Positions 7,429-15,928 of a stretch of DNA of 64,000 bases are shown here, one piece after another; within the stretch, counting starts at the first letter, position 1, and each line of letters opens with the position of its first letter. Location: contig NZ_FNEM01000003.1 of assembly GCF_900100175.1 (NCBI RefSeq), positions 14,725 through 78,724 of the forward strand, written 5' to 3'. Source of the DNA: Ferrimonas sediminum. Its GTDB lineage: Bacteria; Pseudomonadota; Gammaproteobacteria; Enterobacterales; Shewanellaceae. The notes beneath the pieces are model-generated. The model worked only from the letters and a program-made list of their open reading frames with translations. It was not told the origin of the DNA and made no database searches. A program made the position numbers and the translations under genes.

Positions 7429-9357
7429 TCAGTCCGGTTCGGACCCGGATGGTTTTAGATTATCGGCATAGCCCTTGGGCGGTGGGGTCCAGCTGCGTTC
7501 GGCACGGGAGTGGCGATCGTTGCCTTCCCCCTGCATCGCCTTGGCCAGTAACTCTTCCAGTTGCATAAACAGCTCCCGGTAATGGGTGCCGAAACGATCC
7601 TCTTCGCTGGATTGCAGCCACGACTCGTACAACAGTTTATCGTGCTCACGATCCAACGCCTCGTAGACCGCCCGCCGCTGGCGGACCCGGAATGGATGGC
7701 CACCGAGGGCGATCATCGCCTCAGAAGCCAGAGTCAGGGCCGACTGCATGGTCTCCTTGATGACGTAATCCACACCGACACTGCGCAGGGCATAGACATG
7801 GCCACGATCGTAGCCGCGGGCAAACACTTTCACCTTGGGATAGTGGCGCTTCACATACTGCACCAACTCAACCGAACGCTCCTTTTCATCCAGGGCGACC
7901 ACCAGCAACGATGCCTGTTCAATACCGGCGGTGTGCAGCAAATCCGGCCGGGTCGCATCCCCAAAGTAACTCTTGATGTTGACGCTCCTGAGGATTTCGA
8001 CCTGCGAAGCATTATGATCCAGCACCACGGTTTTGATTCCGTTGGCGATCAGCATGCGATTGATGATCTGCCCGAAGCGGCCAATCCCGGCGATGATCAC
8101 CGTCCCCTGCTCATCAATCTCGTCCGCCTCAGGATCATTACTGCGCCTCTGATACCTGGGCAATATCAGCTTGTCATACAGAATAAACAATCCCGGCGTC
8201 AGGAACATCGACAGCGCCACCACCAGAGACAGCATCTGGCCCAAAGCCGGGGTGATCACGTGCTGCTGCTGGCTATAGCCCAACAACACAAAACCAAATT
8301 CACCGGCCTGGGCCAGGCTCAAGGCAAACAGCCAACGATCGCTGCCCCGAATCCGGAACACCAGTCCCAACAGATACAACACCAGCAATTTGATGACGAT
8401 CACCGCCAACGTCAGTGCCAGCACCGTGCCCAACTGCCCGGCCAGCACCGAAAAGTTGATTCCGGCGCCGACGGTGATGAAAAACAGGCCCAGCAACAAC
8501 CCCTTAAACGGCTCTATATTGGACTCCAGTTCATGACGAAATTCACTGTTGGCCAACACCACCCCGGCCAGAAATGCGCCCAGAGCCGGGGATAAGCCCA
8601 GCAGCCCCATCAGTGCCGCGATGCCAATCACCAACAGCAATGCCGTGGCGGTGAAGATCTCCCTCAGGCCGGAGTCGGCCACGAAACGAAACAGCGGCCG
8701 ACTGAAGTAGTGCCCGGCGGCGACCAGTCCGATAATGGTCGCCAGTACCACCAGAGCGTACGCCCAGCCAGGCAACCCGGCCACCAGGGACAGGTCATGA
8801 TGGTCGGCGGCTTGAGCCAGTCCTTCAGCCGCCTGCTGCAGCTCCGGCAATGCCAATAGTGGAATCAAGGCCAGCATGGGAATCACGGCAATGTCCTGAA
8901 ACAGCAGCACCGAAAACGCCGAGCGGCCACCCTCTGTTCGCCCCAGGCTCTTCTCGTTAAAGGTTTGCAATACAATAGCCGTGGAAGAGAGAGAAAAGAT
9001 AAACCCGATGGCCAGGGCCGTTTGCCAGGCCAGCTGGAAATAGAGCCCCAGTGCCGTCATGGCGGTCGCGGTGAGGGCCACTTGCAGTCCGCCCAACCCC
9101 AGCAAACGGTGACGCATCTCCCACAACATCCGCGGTTCCAGCTCCAGTCCAACCACAAACAGCATCATCACCACACCAAATTCAGCGAAATGCTGAATGG
9201 TGGCCGTCTCCTCCCCGACCAAGCCCCACAGCGGACCGATCACCACCCCGGCAACCAGATAGCCCAGGACTGACCCCAGCCCCAGCTTTTTGGCAATGGG
9301 AACCGCAATCACCGCGGCCAGCAGATAGATAAAGGCCTGTAAAAAATAAGTGGTCAT
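7429..9357 (-). CDS. Kef-type CPA2 potassium/proton antiporter
   Basis: A 642-residue protein. The N-terminal membrane domain (about 1-380) belongs to the CPA2 sodium/potassium-proton antiporter family. A TrkA-N Rossmann domain follows (GIGRFGQI near residue 420), then a C-terminal extension rich in acidic residues. In KefB/KefC the efflux of potassium is gated by glutathione adducts. The regulatory loop here reads HELESNIEP, where KefC has an aspartate (HALESDIEP), so gating may differ. The gene overlaps the upstream flavodoxin-like gene by four bases (ATGA), the usual arrangement of a Kef channel and its ancillary subunit. KefB or KefC identity is not resolved. Confidence 0.88.
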   Translation of the reverse strand: MTTYFLQAFIYLLAAVIAVPIAKKLGLGSVLGYLVAGVVIGPLWGLVGEETATIQHFAEFGVVMMLFVVGLELEPRMLWEMRHRLLGLGGLQVALTATAMTALGLYFQLAWQTALAIGFIFSLSSTAIVLQTFNEKSLGRTEGGRSAFSVLLFQDIAVIPMLALIPLLALPELQQAAEGLAQAADHHDLSLVAGLPGWAYALVVLATIIGLVAAGHYFSRPLFRFVADSGLREIFTATALLLVIGIAALMGLLGLSPALGAFLAGVVLANSEFRHELESNIEPFKGLLLGLFFITVGAGINFSVLAGQLGTVLALTLAVIVIKLLVLYLLGLVFRIRGSDRWLFALSLAQAGEFGFVLLGYSQQQHVITPALGQMLSLVVALSMFLTPGLFILYDKLILPRYQRRSNDPEADEIDEQGTVIIAGIGRFGQIINRMLIANGIKTVVLDHNASQVEILRSVNIKSYFGDATRPDLLHTAGIEQASLLVVALDEKERSVELVQYVKRHYPKVKVFARGYDRGHVYALRSVGVDYVIKETMQSALTLASEAMIALGGHPFRVRQRRAVYEALDREHDKLLYESWLQSSEEDRFGTHYRELFMQLEELLAKAMQGEGNDRHSRAERSWTPPPKGYADNLKPSGSEPD

Positions 9358-9971
9358 GGGCGGGCCTCCGCATCGTCAAAACAGGCGTTACAGGTCTCCA
9401 GAGGCAACATCGCAGGCCAATCACTATCGTCTCTGACCAGGCTGGTGAGCATTCGCTTCCAGCGTTCGGTGTGCTGCTGAAGCCGCAACTCCTCCACCGC
9501 TGTCCGAGCCCCGAACAGCACCAGGGGGGGCAAATACTGCATTCCGGTCAGGCGGGCGGTCTGCTCCAGCGGCCGCAGCAACTCCCGGATTGAAAAGTGG
9601 TTGTATCCCTGCTCCTGATAGGCACTCTGAGCACCACCGGCACTGACGGCGCACACCAGCCGCTTTCCGTGCAGTGCATTTCCACCCTGACCATAGGCGA
9701 AGCCATACTCCAGTACCAGATCCTGCCACTCTTTGAGGATCGACGGAGTCGAGTACCAAAACAGGGGAAACAGAAACACCACCACATCATGATCTCTCAA
9801 TCGTTGCTGCTCCCGCTCCACATCGATGCGAAAGTCCGGATAATCCCGGTAAAGATCCACCCGGGTAACGCCGTCAATGCCCTCTGCGGCTTTAAACAGC
9901 GGCGCATTGATCTCAGACCGGTGTGATGAGGGGTGGGCGTAGAGAATCAAAACGGATTTTTGGTTAAGCAT
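9354..9971 (-). CDS. KefF/KefG-like NAD(P)H oxidoreductase, Kef ancillary subunit
   Basis: A 205-residue flavodoxin-fold quinone reductase-like protein. It shows the N-terminal YAHPSSHRSE phosphate-binding segment, the FLFPLFWYSTPSILKEW block near residue 75 and the later SAGGAQSAYQ block, all typical of KefF/KefG/MdaB relatives. These cytoplasmic proteins bind FMN or FAD and are needed for full Kef activity. I start at the ATG at 9971 because GGAAG lies 5 bases upstream; the longer frame to 10223 lacks family sequence. The stop overlaps the antiporter start by four bases, so the two proteins should be made together. Confidence 0.85.
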   Translation of the reverse strand: MLNQKSVLILYAHPSSHRSEINAPLFKAAEGIDGVTRVDLYRDYPDFRIDVEREQQRLRDHDVVVFLFPLFWYSTPSILKEWQDLVLEYGFAYGQGGNALHGKRLVCAVSAGGAQSAYQEQGYNHFSIRELLRPLEQTARLTGMQYLPPLVLFGARTAVEELRLQQHTERWKRMLTSLVRDDSDWPAMLPLETCNACFDDAEARP

Positions 9972-10093
9972 CAGTTCTTCCATGACAGGCAGTCGAAGTC
10001 GATAATACGCGGGCAACCACGGTACCGGCATGGCTGCCGGCACCCTGTAACTATAATCCTGATATAGGATGTATACCAATAACTTAGAAATAG

Positions 10094-10570
10094 GTGAGCA
10101 GTTTGAACAGAGTAAGGAAAGCCCGTGCCGACGACGCGCCGCGCCTGTGGCAGCTGCGCATTGATGCCATCCTATGCGGCTGCCGTGGCCACTACCCTCG
10201 GGCACTGCTCGATCGCTGGACACAAGGCACGCTCAACAACGAGTTTGTGAACCAGGTCCGCGAGCGCTTCTGGGTTATTGAACAGTGTCGACGGGTCATC
10301 GCCTCTGGCACCATAGATCTTGACTCCGGCAAGCTCGATGCCATCTTTGTCTGCCCGTCTGCCATGGGAACCGGCGTGGGCCGTAACATGATGAACCACC
10401 TGCAACACCTGGCGCTTGATGCGGGATTGACGCAGATCCACCTTGAGGCCACCCTCAATGCGGCGTCATTTTATCGCCGGTTGGGGTTTAAGGGAGATAC
10501 CCCTAGCCTCTATCACAGCCCCCGCGGGTTCAACCTGGCGTGCATTTTGATGCACAAGCCGATAGCGTGA
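10094..10570 (+). CDS. GNAT-family N-acetyltransferase
   Basis: A 158-residue acetyltransferase. The N-terminal strand-helix unit (VRKARADDAPRLWQLR) and the acetyl-CoA loop, seen as AMGTGVGRNMMNHL near residues 95-108, are characteristic. The C-terminal part (ATLNAASFYRRLGF) is the usual fourth strand and helix. The substrate is unknown. The frame opens with GTG at 10094, whose ribosome-binding site is poor. A TTG at 10103 has AGGTG six bases upstream and may be the true start. It is divergent from the Kef pair and followed by the Nudix-HAD gene. Confidence 0.82.
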   Translation: MSSLNRVRKARADDAPRLWQLRIDAILCGCRGHYPRALLDRWTQGTLNNEFVNQVRERFWVIEQCRRVIASGTIDLDSGKLDAIFVCPSAMGTGVGRNMMNHLQHLALDAGLTQIHLEATLNAASFYRRLGFKGDTPSLYHSPRGFNLACILMHKPIA

Positions 10571-10639
10571 ACACCGAACGCTTGCAGCCTGGGCACGAAT
10601 GTACTCTAATGCCCTACCCGCGTTTTCCAGCTCCAGACT

Positions 10640-11728
10640 ATGACCCAGACTACCCGCGTTGATTTCCACAACTGGCAGCCACAGTTGTCCAACACCCTGA
10701 AATTCGTTGTGATCATGGCTCGTTATCGGCAGCAATGGCTGCTGGTTCGCCACCACCAACGTGACACCCTGGAGATTCCCGGAGGCAAAATCGATACCGG
10801 CGAAACGCCCATAGAAGCCGCCCGGCGCGAGCTCTATGAGGAAACCGGTGCCACTGACTTTACCCTGACTCCGATGGAGATCTATCGGGTGTGTGACGGC
10901 AACTCTGCCCCCAGTTTCGGGCTACTGCTGACCGCGGAGATCCGCAGCCTGTCAGCGATACCCAAGGGATCGGAGATCGCCGAAGTTTACCCTGTGACCC
11001 GTCGTCCTCAGGACAGCGACATGACCTGGCCCGCCATTCAGCCACGCTTATTCGATCACGTCACCCGGCGGCATCAGCTGCTTGAGCAACTGGGCACCTA
11101 TCAACACGTAATCTGGGATTGGAACGGCACCTTGGTGGACGATGCGCCACTGGCGACCGACATTGTGAACCGCCTGATGGCCAGCCAGAATCTGGGCAGC
11201 ATCAGCCTGGAACAGTATCGAAACGACTTCTGTCACCCGGTCATCGATTACTACCAGGGGTTGGGATTCGACTTTAACCGTTTGCCTTTTGATCAGCTGT
11301 GTCAGCAGTTTGGTCAACACTATCGCGCCGCTCGGGAGCAGCTGAAACTGCATAACGGCAGTCGCTTTCTGCTGCGCTCACTCAGCCGGAGCCATACTCA
11401 ATCGCTGCTGTCTGCCAGTGCTCAGCACAGCCTGGAGCAGTGCATCAGCCACCATCAGCTCGATGGTCTGTTTGACTACCTCTACGGCCTGGACAACCAC
11501 CATGCCGCCTGCAAAATCGACCGCGGGCGGGAACTGCTGCAGGTCAGTGGCATCGCTCCGGAGCGCACTCTGGTCATCGGTGATACCGATCATGACTGGG
11601 AGGTGGCCGACGCGCTGGGCACCCACCTGTGGCTGATCGCGGACGGCCACCAGAGTGAGGCCAAACTCGGCGCATTGCACGGCTCTGTTTTCAGAAACTG
11701 GCAGCAACTCAACCTCAGTGAAGCGTGA
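10640..11728 (+). CDS. Nudix hydrolase - HAD phosphatase-like fusion
   Basis: A 362-residue two-domain protein. Residues about 20-130 are a Nudix domain with a complete Nudix box (48-70: GG, then GE, REL, EETG), which cleaves nucleoside diphosphates linked to another group. Residues about 155-350 are a haloacid dehalogenase-like domain. The first motif is D160-W-N-G-T and the last is GDTDHDW at 314-320. Classical HAD phosphatases have DxD in motif I; here the second aspartate, the general acid/base, is asparagine, as in a known DWNGTL-type subgroup. Fusion suggests consecutive steps on one substrate, for example pyrophosphate cleavage and then dephosphorylation. No partner gene is linked. Confidence 0.85.
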   Translation: MTQTTRVDFHNWQPQLSNTLKFVVIMARYRQQWLLVRHHQRDTLEIPGGKIDTGETPIEAARRELYEETGATDFTLTPMEIYRVCDGNSAPSFGLLLTAEIRSLSAIPKGSEIAEVYPVTRRPQDSDMTWPAIQPRLFDHVTRRHQLLEQLGTYQHVIWDWNGTLVDDAPLATDIVNRLMASQNLGSISLEQYRNDFCHPVIDYYQGLGFDFNRLPFDQLCQQFGQHYRAAREQLKLHNGSRFLLRSLSRSHTQSLLSASAQHSLEQCISHHQLDGLFDYLYGLDNHHAACKIDRGRELLQVSGIAPERTLVIGDTDHDWEVADALGTHLWLIADGHQSEAKLGALHGSVFRNWQQLNLSEA

Positions 11729-11737
11729 TGACAGGCC

Positions 11738-12130
11738 TTAGAATATGGCCAGGCGAAGATTTTCTATAATCAACACCAAAGTCACAATCCAGCTAAGCAG
11801 AGTGCCCCAGAAACGGCCTGCATGATAACCGCCATTGCCGCCGACCAAGCCCCAGGGGTGAAGCACCCTGGCCACCAGCCAGACCGATCCGACCGAATGC
11901 AGCAGCCAGGCATTGGCCCCATTCGATTCGGCGGCGATGAGCATCAGCAACACCAGAGGGGCGTACTCCAGCAAGTTAGCGTGGCTGCGTACCCGCAGCT
12001 CCAGCGAGCGGTTATCGCCACAGCCAACACCGATGCCGCAGGCCCGTCGCATCGCCACTACCCGATAGGCCAGAACCATCATAATGGCGGCGGTAGCGGC
12101 AATGTAAATTCCACTGATCATCAATGACAT
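11738..12130 (-). CDS. MAPEG-family membrane protein
   Basis: A 130-residue inner-membrane protein with four membrane spans. The RSHANLLEYAPLVL segment near residues 48-61 matches the MAPEG (membrane-associated proteins in eicosanoid and glutathione metabolism) signature. Bacterial members are often called glutathione transferase-like, but their substrates are mostly unknown. It converges on the Nudix-HAD gene, with 9 bases between their stops. It is well separated from the next minus-strand gene, so it is probably transcribed alone. Confidence 0.85.
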   Translation of the reverse strand: MSLMISGIYIAATAAIMMVLAYRVVAMRRACGIGVGCGDNRSLELRVRSHANLLEYAPLVLLMLIAAESNGANAWLLHSVGSVWLVARVLHPWGLVGGNGGYHAGRFWGTLLSWIVTLVLIIENLRLAIF

Positions 12131-12220
12131 AAGCTCTCTCCTTAGACCAATTACCCTAACACCGCCGCCGCATCCCGCCCAGCCTTACCAATGGGACAAC
12201 TAAGTGCCCGGAGGCAGTTA

Positions 12221-12658
12221 TCAGGATGCGGGTTTCGATGATTCGGACTCAGACGCGTAGTAAGGCCGGAACAGTGTCAACTTAACCACCCCCACCCCAA
12301 GCCGGAACATCAACCACAGCCAGCTCAAAAACAGTACGTGCCAAGCCTCCAATGCCCAGACCAGGGCGGAGCCTCCCGCGATGAGTCCCACCGAGATCTG
12401 AAACACGTTAATGACGTTGGTGTAATGATCCTCAATAACGGTCTGATAAGCCTCTGGCTTCTTTATCACGGTCCAGACACCGCCGCACACCCAAATCAGG
12501 GCACACAACCACCAAAACCAGGGGCTGACCAGTCCCAGCGGGCTAATCAGCAGACTGACGCACATCAAAATGTATGAGATTTGCGCATCGAGTCGTGCCA
12601 TTTCATTGCGCTGGGGAAATGGCAGTAACCCCGGTGGGTTGGGGTGGCGAGCTGACAT
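12221..12658 (-). CDS. Membrane protein of unknown function
   Basis: About 145 residues with four predicted membrane spans arranged as two pairs, tryptophan-rich, with a serine-rich C-terminal tail. I do not recognise a family beyond a general resemblance to small DUF4870-type membrane proteins. Two ATG codons are adjacent (12661 and 12658). The very strong AAGGAGGT lies directly before them, so the second ATG has the better spacing. No neighbour gives a functional clue. Confidence 0.65.
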   Translation of the reverse strand: MSARHPNPPGLLPFPQRNEMARLDAQISYILMCVSLLISPLGLVSPWFWWLCALIWVCGGVWTVIKKPEAYQTVIEDHYTNVINVFQISVGLIAGGSALVWALEAWHVLFLSWLWLMFRLGVGVVKLTLFRPYYASESESSKPAS

Positions 12659-12800
12659 CATACCTCCTTGTATATACTGTCAGTTTTGCAACGGTGTGGA
12701 TCCAAGATGGACGGTCCCGGTTATCGAATCAACCGAGAAAATCGCCGCTTTACAATCTGTTGAACAAATAAACGGAGGCTCTGATTCCTGCGCCGGCTCA

Positions 12801-13334
12801 CTAGAGCGGCCGGAAATCTGAAGAGTCGGCGTTTCGATGAAAGTCGACGCCGTTGATGTAGGCGGTGATCACCTGCCCCATGGCTTGTTCCTTAGGGTTC
12901 GGCAATGGCATACGAATAACCGCCAAAGCCGCGTAACACAGGCCATCATTGGTCTGAATTCCGCGATCCACCACCTGCTGCAACAGCTGGACTTTATGGG
13001 CATCGCTAATCCCGCGGTCCGCCGCCAGCAGTGCCATATTGAAATCCCCCTCCTGCAGCGCTGCACTCACCAACTGCTGCAAGGCCTGTGCCTGCCGGTC
13101 TGCCAGCTTATGGGCCAGAGCCGTCTGATACATGGCAAACAGCCACTTTCTTTCACCGGCGTACTCCGGTTTGTCCAGGCTGACTTCTATGGGATCCCGC
13201 CCTGCCATCACCAGGGCTTCCATCGCCTGCGCAGAGCCTCCGACGCTGCCCTGTTTGACCACGGTCGTTGCCCGCATCGCCGAGATGCCCAGAGCCATCA
13301 CCGCCACTACGGCCAGCACATGATGTAGTTTCAA
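12801..13334 (-). CDS. Secreted protein of unknown function
   Basis: A 177-residue protein with a short N-terminal signal or anchor (MKLHHVLAVVAVMALGISA). The remainder is mostly helical, including an alanine/glutamine-rich stretch near 70-125 that resembles degenerate tetratricopeptide-like helices. I do not recognise the family. It is probably exported and monocistronic, between an unknown membrane protein gene and an AraC-type regulator. No regulatory signal is evident. Confidence 0.6.
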   Translation of the reverse strand: MKLHHVLAVVAVMALGISAMRATTVVKQGSVGGSAQAMEALVMAGRDPIEVSLDKPEYAGERKWLFAMYQTALAHKLADRQAQALQQLVSAALQEGDFNMALLAADRGISDAHKVQLLQQVVDRGIQTNDGLCYAALAVIRMPLPNPKEQAMGQVITAYINGVDFHRNADSSDFRPL

Positions 13335-13563
13335 GCCAATTCCTTGTTATTCCTGTCACAGCCGTATACGCCGCCGTCCGTCCCTGAAGCTGACCGCCGC
13401 ACGAATCCGATAAAACATGCACTTCTAATTTAAGCCAGTCTACAAAGCCATCGGTAAGGATGCAAACGGCACAACCGGTATCACAGCATCTGTGGAGGCG
13501 TACGGCTCAGTGGATTGCAACACCACGGTGCTTAGTTGCGTCAAATCGCTGCCGAAATCCGGC

Positions 13564-14556
13564 CTATCCCCGACTGTCTCGAAACTCCGACGGGGTCTTA
13601 CCGACCCATTTTTTAAAGTTGCGATAGAAGACCGAGGGTTCGGAGTAACCGAGCCGCTCGGCGATGTCACTGATGGGCAACTCGGAGCTGAGCAGTAACT
13701 TGACCGCCCGCCCCCGGCGCACCTTATCTTTCAACTCCAGAAACTGGTGCCCTTCCCGCTTCAGCCGGCGGCCGAGGGTGGCAACACTGATATTGAAGTG
13801 ATTCGCCACCAGCTCCTGGCTCAGGGTTTCCAACTCCTGCTGGCGATCAATGTAATCACGCACCCGGGCACTCAGAGAGTCGTCGTTACGATAATGGGTG
13901 AGGAGTTGTTCCGGGCTGTTGGCCAAAAATGGTGACAGGGTATCGGCGCTTTGCTTAATGGGCGCTTGCAGATAGCGCACCGGCATCACCAACTCCGTGA
14001 CCGGCGCATCGAAACGGATCGGAGCCTGTAACAGGGCAGACAGGTCGGTATCAAAGCTGTGACGGGGAAAAGAGAACTGAACCCGGCTGAGCAGCAGCGG
14101 TGAATCAATCATCCAGGCAGACCAGCGATGCAGGATAATAGCCAGGCTCAGCAGGAAAAAGCTGATGTCGCTGTCACTCTGACCGTTGACCATCCGCAGC
14201 TGAAACCGGGCTTCCTCGCCCTGCTCCAGCAATTGCCACTGATACTCATCGGACATCAACCGGAAATACTCGATCACCCGCAGCTGCGCCCGGCGCAGGT
14301 TGCGACAGCCGATGCAGGCTTGGCACATCATTCGGAAACTGCCCAGACGCATCGGCTTAACCGCATAGCCGGAGGACTCATCATCCAGCAACTGCCACAA
14401 CTGCCTCAGCAGCGCCGCATAATCGCGGGCAACCAGCCCCCGGCCCTGCTCCAGCGCCTGCCAATCGAGTGCGAAATTGCCAAGCAACCGGTCAACATCC
14501 AGGCCCTGGCGCCTGGCGGCGGTGAGCGCACCGATGATAAAGGCACTGTCGATCAT
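13564..14556 (-). CDS. AraC-family transcriptional regulator
   Basis: About 330 residues. The N-terminal three quarters match the arabinose-binding-like domain of OruR/ArgR-type AraC proteins, including a LGSFRMMCQACIGC-like segment near residue 72. The C-terminal 100 residues hold the two helix-turn-helix units of AraC (FNISVATLGRRLKREG and ISDIAERLGYSEPSVFYRNF). The ATG at 14556 has GGAG 5 bases upstream; longer starts at 14595 and 14616 are weaker. Its targets are unknown: it is not tightly linked to an enzyme gene, and the downstream flagellin is a separate transcript. Confidence 0.88.
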   Translation of the reverse strand: MIDSAFIIGALTAARRQGLDVDRLLGNFALDWQALEQGRGLVARDYAALLRQLWQLLDDESSGYAVKPMRLGSFRMMCQACIGCRNLRRAQLRVIEYFRLMSDEYQWQLLEQGEEARFQLRMVNGQSDSDISFFLLSLAIILHRWSAWMIDSPLLLSRVQFSFPRHSFDTDLSALLQAPIRFDAPVTELVMPVRYLQAPIKQSADTLSPFLANSPEQLLTHYRNDDSLSARVRDYIDRQQELETLSQELVANHFNISVATLGRRLKREGHQFLELKDKVRRGRAVKLLLSSELPISDIAERLGYSEPSVFYRNFKKWVGKTPSEFRDSRG

Positions 14557-14899
14557 CCCCTCTCCGGGGGCGGCGCTGCATCTGCTCTGGCTCATCTCCC
14601 TGCCCTGGCTGTCCATACCCGCTCAGAGTATTACAACTCAATTGGGCCAAGGCAACCCGGTCATCGGCCGCGACAAGGCGGCATGGAAAACGGCGTCCCA
14701 TCGAAACATCGGCAGTGGATGGCCGGTTTGGCTGAAAATGGCGATCAGCTTCCGTGAACAGGCTAAGAGATCATCAGCCTGATGTTGGTGACTCAAAGAT
14801 CTTGAAGCGGTGTGTTTTGGGCGATGTCGACTCGATTGATTATCTGGCTAAATCACTGACGCTCACTCAATTGGCAACCCTTTGATTGTTATCAGGATC
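14557..14899. other. Intergenic stretch upstream of the AraC-type gene
   Basis: About 340 bases holding the probable promoter of the AraC-type gene on the minus strand. No gene, repeat or clear operator was found. Its right end joins the flagellin terminator. Confidence 0.4.
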
Positions 14900-14924
14900 A
14901 AAAAAGCCGGGCATAGGCCCGGCT
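14900..14924 (-). terminator. Flagellin gene terminator
   Basis: An 8-bp stem (AGCCGGGC with GCCCGGCT, 14905-14912 and 14917-14924) is followed on the minus strand by six Ts. It lies about 30 bases after the flagellin stop. Confidence 0.9.
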
Positions 14925-14952
14925 CTGGTTGGGATAGATAACGTCCGGGTGA

Positions 14953-15762
14953 TTAACCCAGCAGGCCCATCACCAGGTTGGTGTTCTGGTTAGCACGGGA
15001 CAGGATGTTGGTACCAGACTGAACCAGCAACTGGTTCTTGGTCATCGCCGCACTTTCCGCAGCAAAATCAGCATCCATGATGCGACCGGCAGCAGCAGTG
15101 GTGTTCTGGCTAACGTTAGCAAGGTTGTTGGAGGTGTGCTCCAGACGGTTGATGTTGGCACCCAAAGTAGAGCGGGAGGTACCCACAGCATCAATAACGG
15201 CATCAACAACGTCGATGGCAGCGTTGGCACCGGTAGTCAAATCTACGGCATCCAGGCCAAGAGCAGCAGTGTCCATGGCCGCAACGGTCACGGTCAGAGT
15301 TTCAGTAGAAGACGCACCGATTTGGAAATCAACACCAGTATCCAGAGTAGCGAACAGGTCGTTGCCGGCATACTCGGTATTACCCAGAATACGGCCAACT
15401 TCCGCTTTCAATTCGGTGAATTCCGCGTTCAGCGCAGTCAGATCGTCGGCGGAGTTCACGCCGTTAGCGCCCTGAGTCGCCAGCTCTTTCATGCGCATGG
15501 CGATGTTGTTTACTTCGTCCAGAGCGCCGTCGGCAGTCTGCAGCATGGAGGTGGCATCGCCGATGTTACGCTGGGCGGTGTTCATTCCGGTCACGTTGGC
15601 GTTCAGGCGGTTAGCAATCTGCAGGCCGGCAGCGTCGTCGGAAGCTGAGTTAATACGCAGACCGGTGGACAGACGCTCCATGGCGCTGTTGAGGCCATTG
15701 TTGCTCTGGTTCACAGAGTTTTGAGCAACCAGGGATGGGAAGTTAGTTTGTACTGAAAGCAT
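14953..15762 (-). CDS. Flagellin
   Basis: A 269-residue flagellin, the extracellular filament subunit exported by the flagellar type III system. The conserved N-terminal D0/D1 helices (SVNQSNNGLNSAMERLSTGL, INSASDDAAGLQIA) and C-terminal helices (NNLANVSQNTTAAAGRI, ILSRANQNTNLV) are complete. The central variable domain is short, which gives a small flagellin. The ATG at 15762 has GGAG upstream; a longer frame to 15798 has no family sequence. No other flagellar gene lies in the window, so it is physically separate from the flagellar cluster. A TAAAGATC element upstream weakly resembles a sigma-28 -35 box, but no good GCCGATAA -10 follows. Confidence 0.93.
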   Translation of the reverse strand: MLSVQTNFPSLVAQNSVNQSNNGLNSAMERLSTGLRINSASDDAAGLQIANRLNANVTGMNTAQRNIGDATSMLQTADGALDEVNNIAMRMKELATQGANGVNSADDLTALNAEFTELKAEVGRILGNTEYAGNDLFATLDTGVDFQIGASSTETLTVTVAAMDTAALGLDAVDLTTGANAAIDVVDAVIDAVGTSRSTLGANINRLEHTSNNLANVSQNTTAAAGRIMDADFAAESAAMTKNQLLVQSGTNILSRANQNTNLVMGLLG

Positions 15763-15883
15763 TGGGTAATCTCCGTGAGATGTGTTTTCTAAGTTCAATA
15801 ATCAAAAGCGCCTGATTCTCTGGGATCTTTAAAATTTTTTTTCGCTTCCAGATAAAAAATCTCTCTGCCTGGGTCTGCAGACG

Positions 15884-15908
15884 AAAAAAGCCCCGCCAAT
15901 GGCGGGGC
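15884..15908 (-). terminator. Porin gene terminator
   Basis: An 8-bp stem (GCCCCGCC at 15890-15897 with GGCGGGGC at 15901-15908), AAT loop, and a run of six Ts on the minus strand, directly after the porin stop. Confidence 0.9.
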
Positions 15909-15928
15909 CTAATTCAAACCACCAAGGG

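Noticed and set aside
14595-14616. Longer starts for the AraC-type regulator
   Set aside because: They add a non-conserved basic N-terminus. The ATG at 14556 has a well-spaced GGAG.
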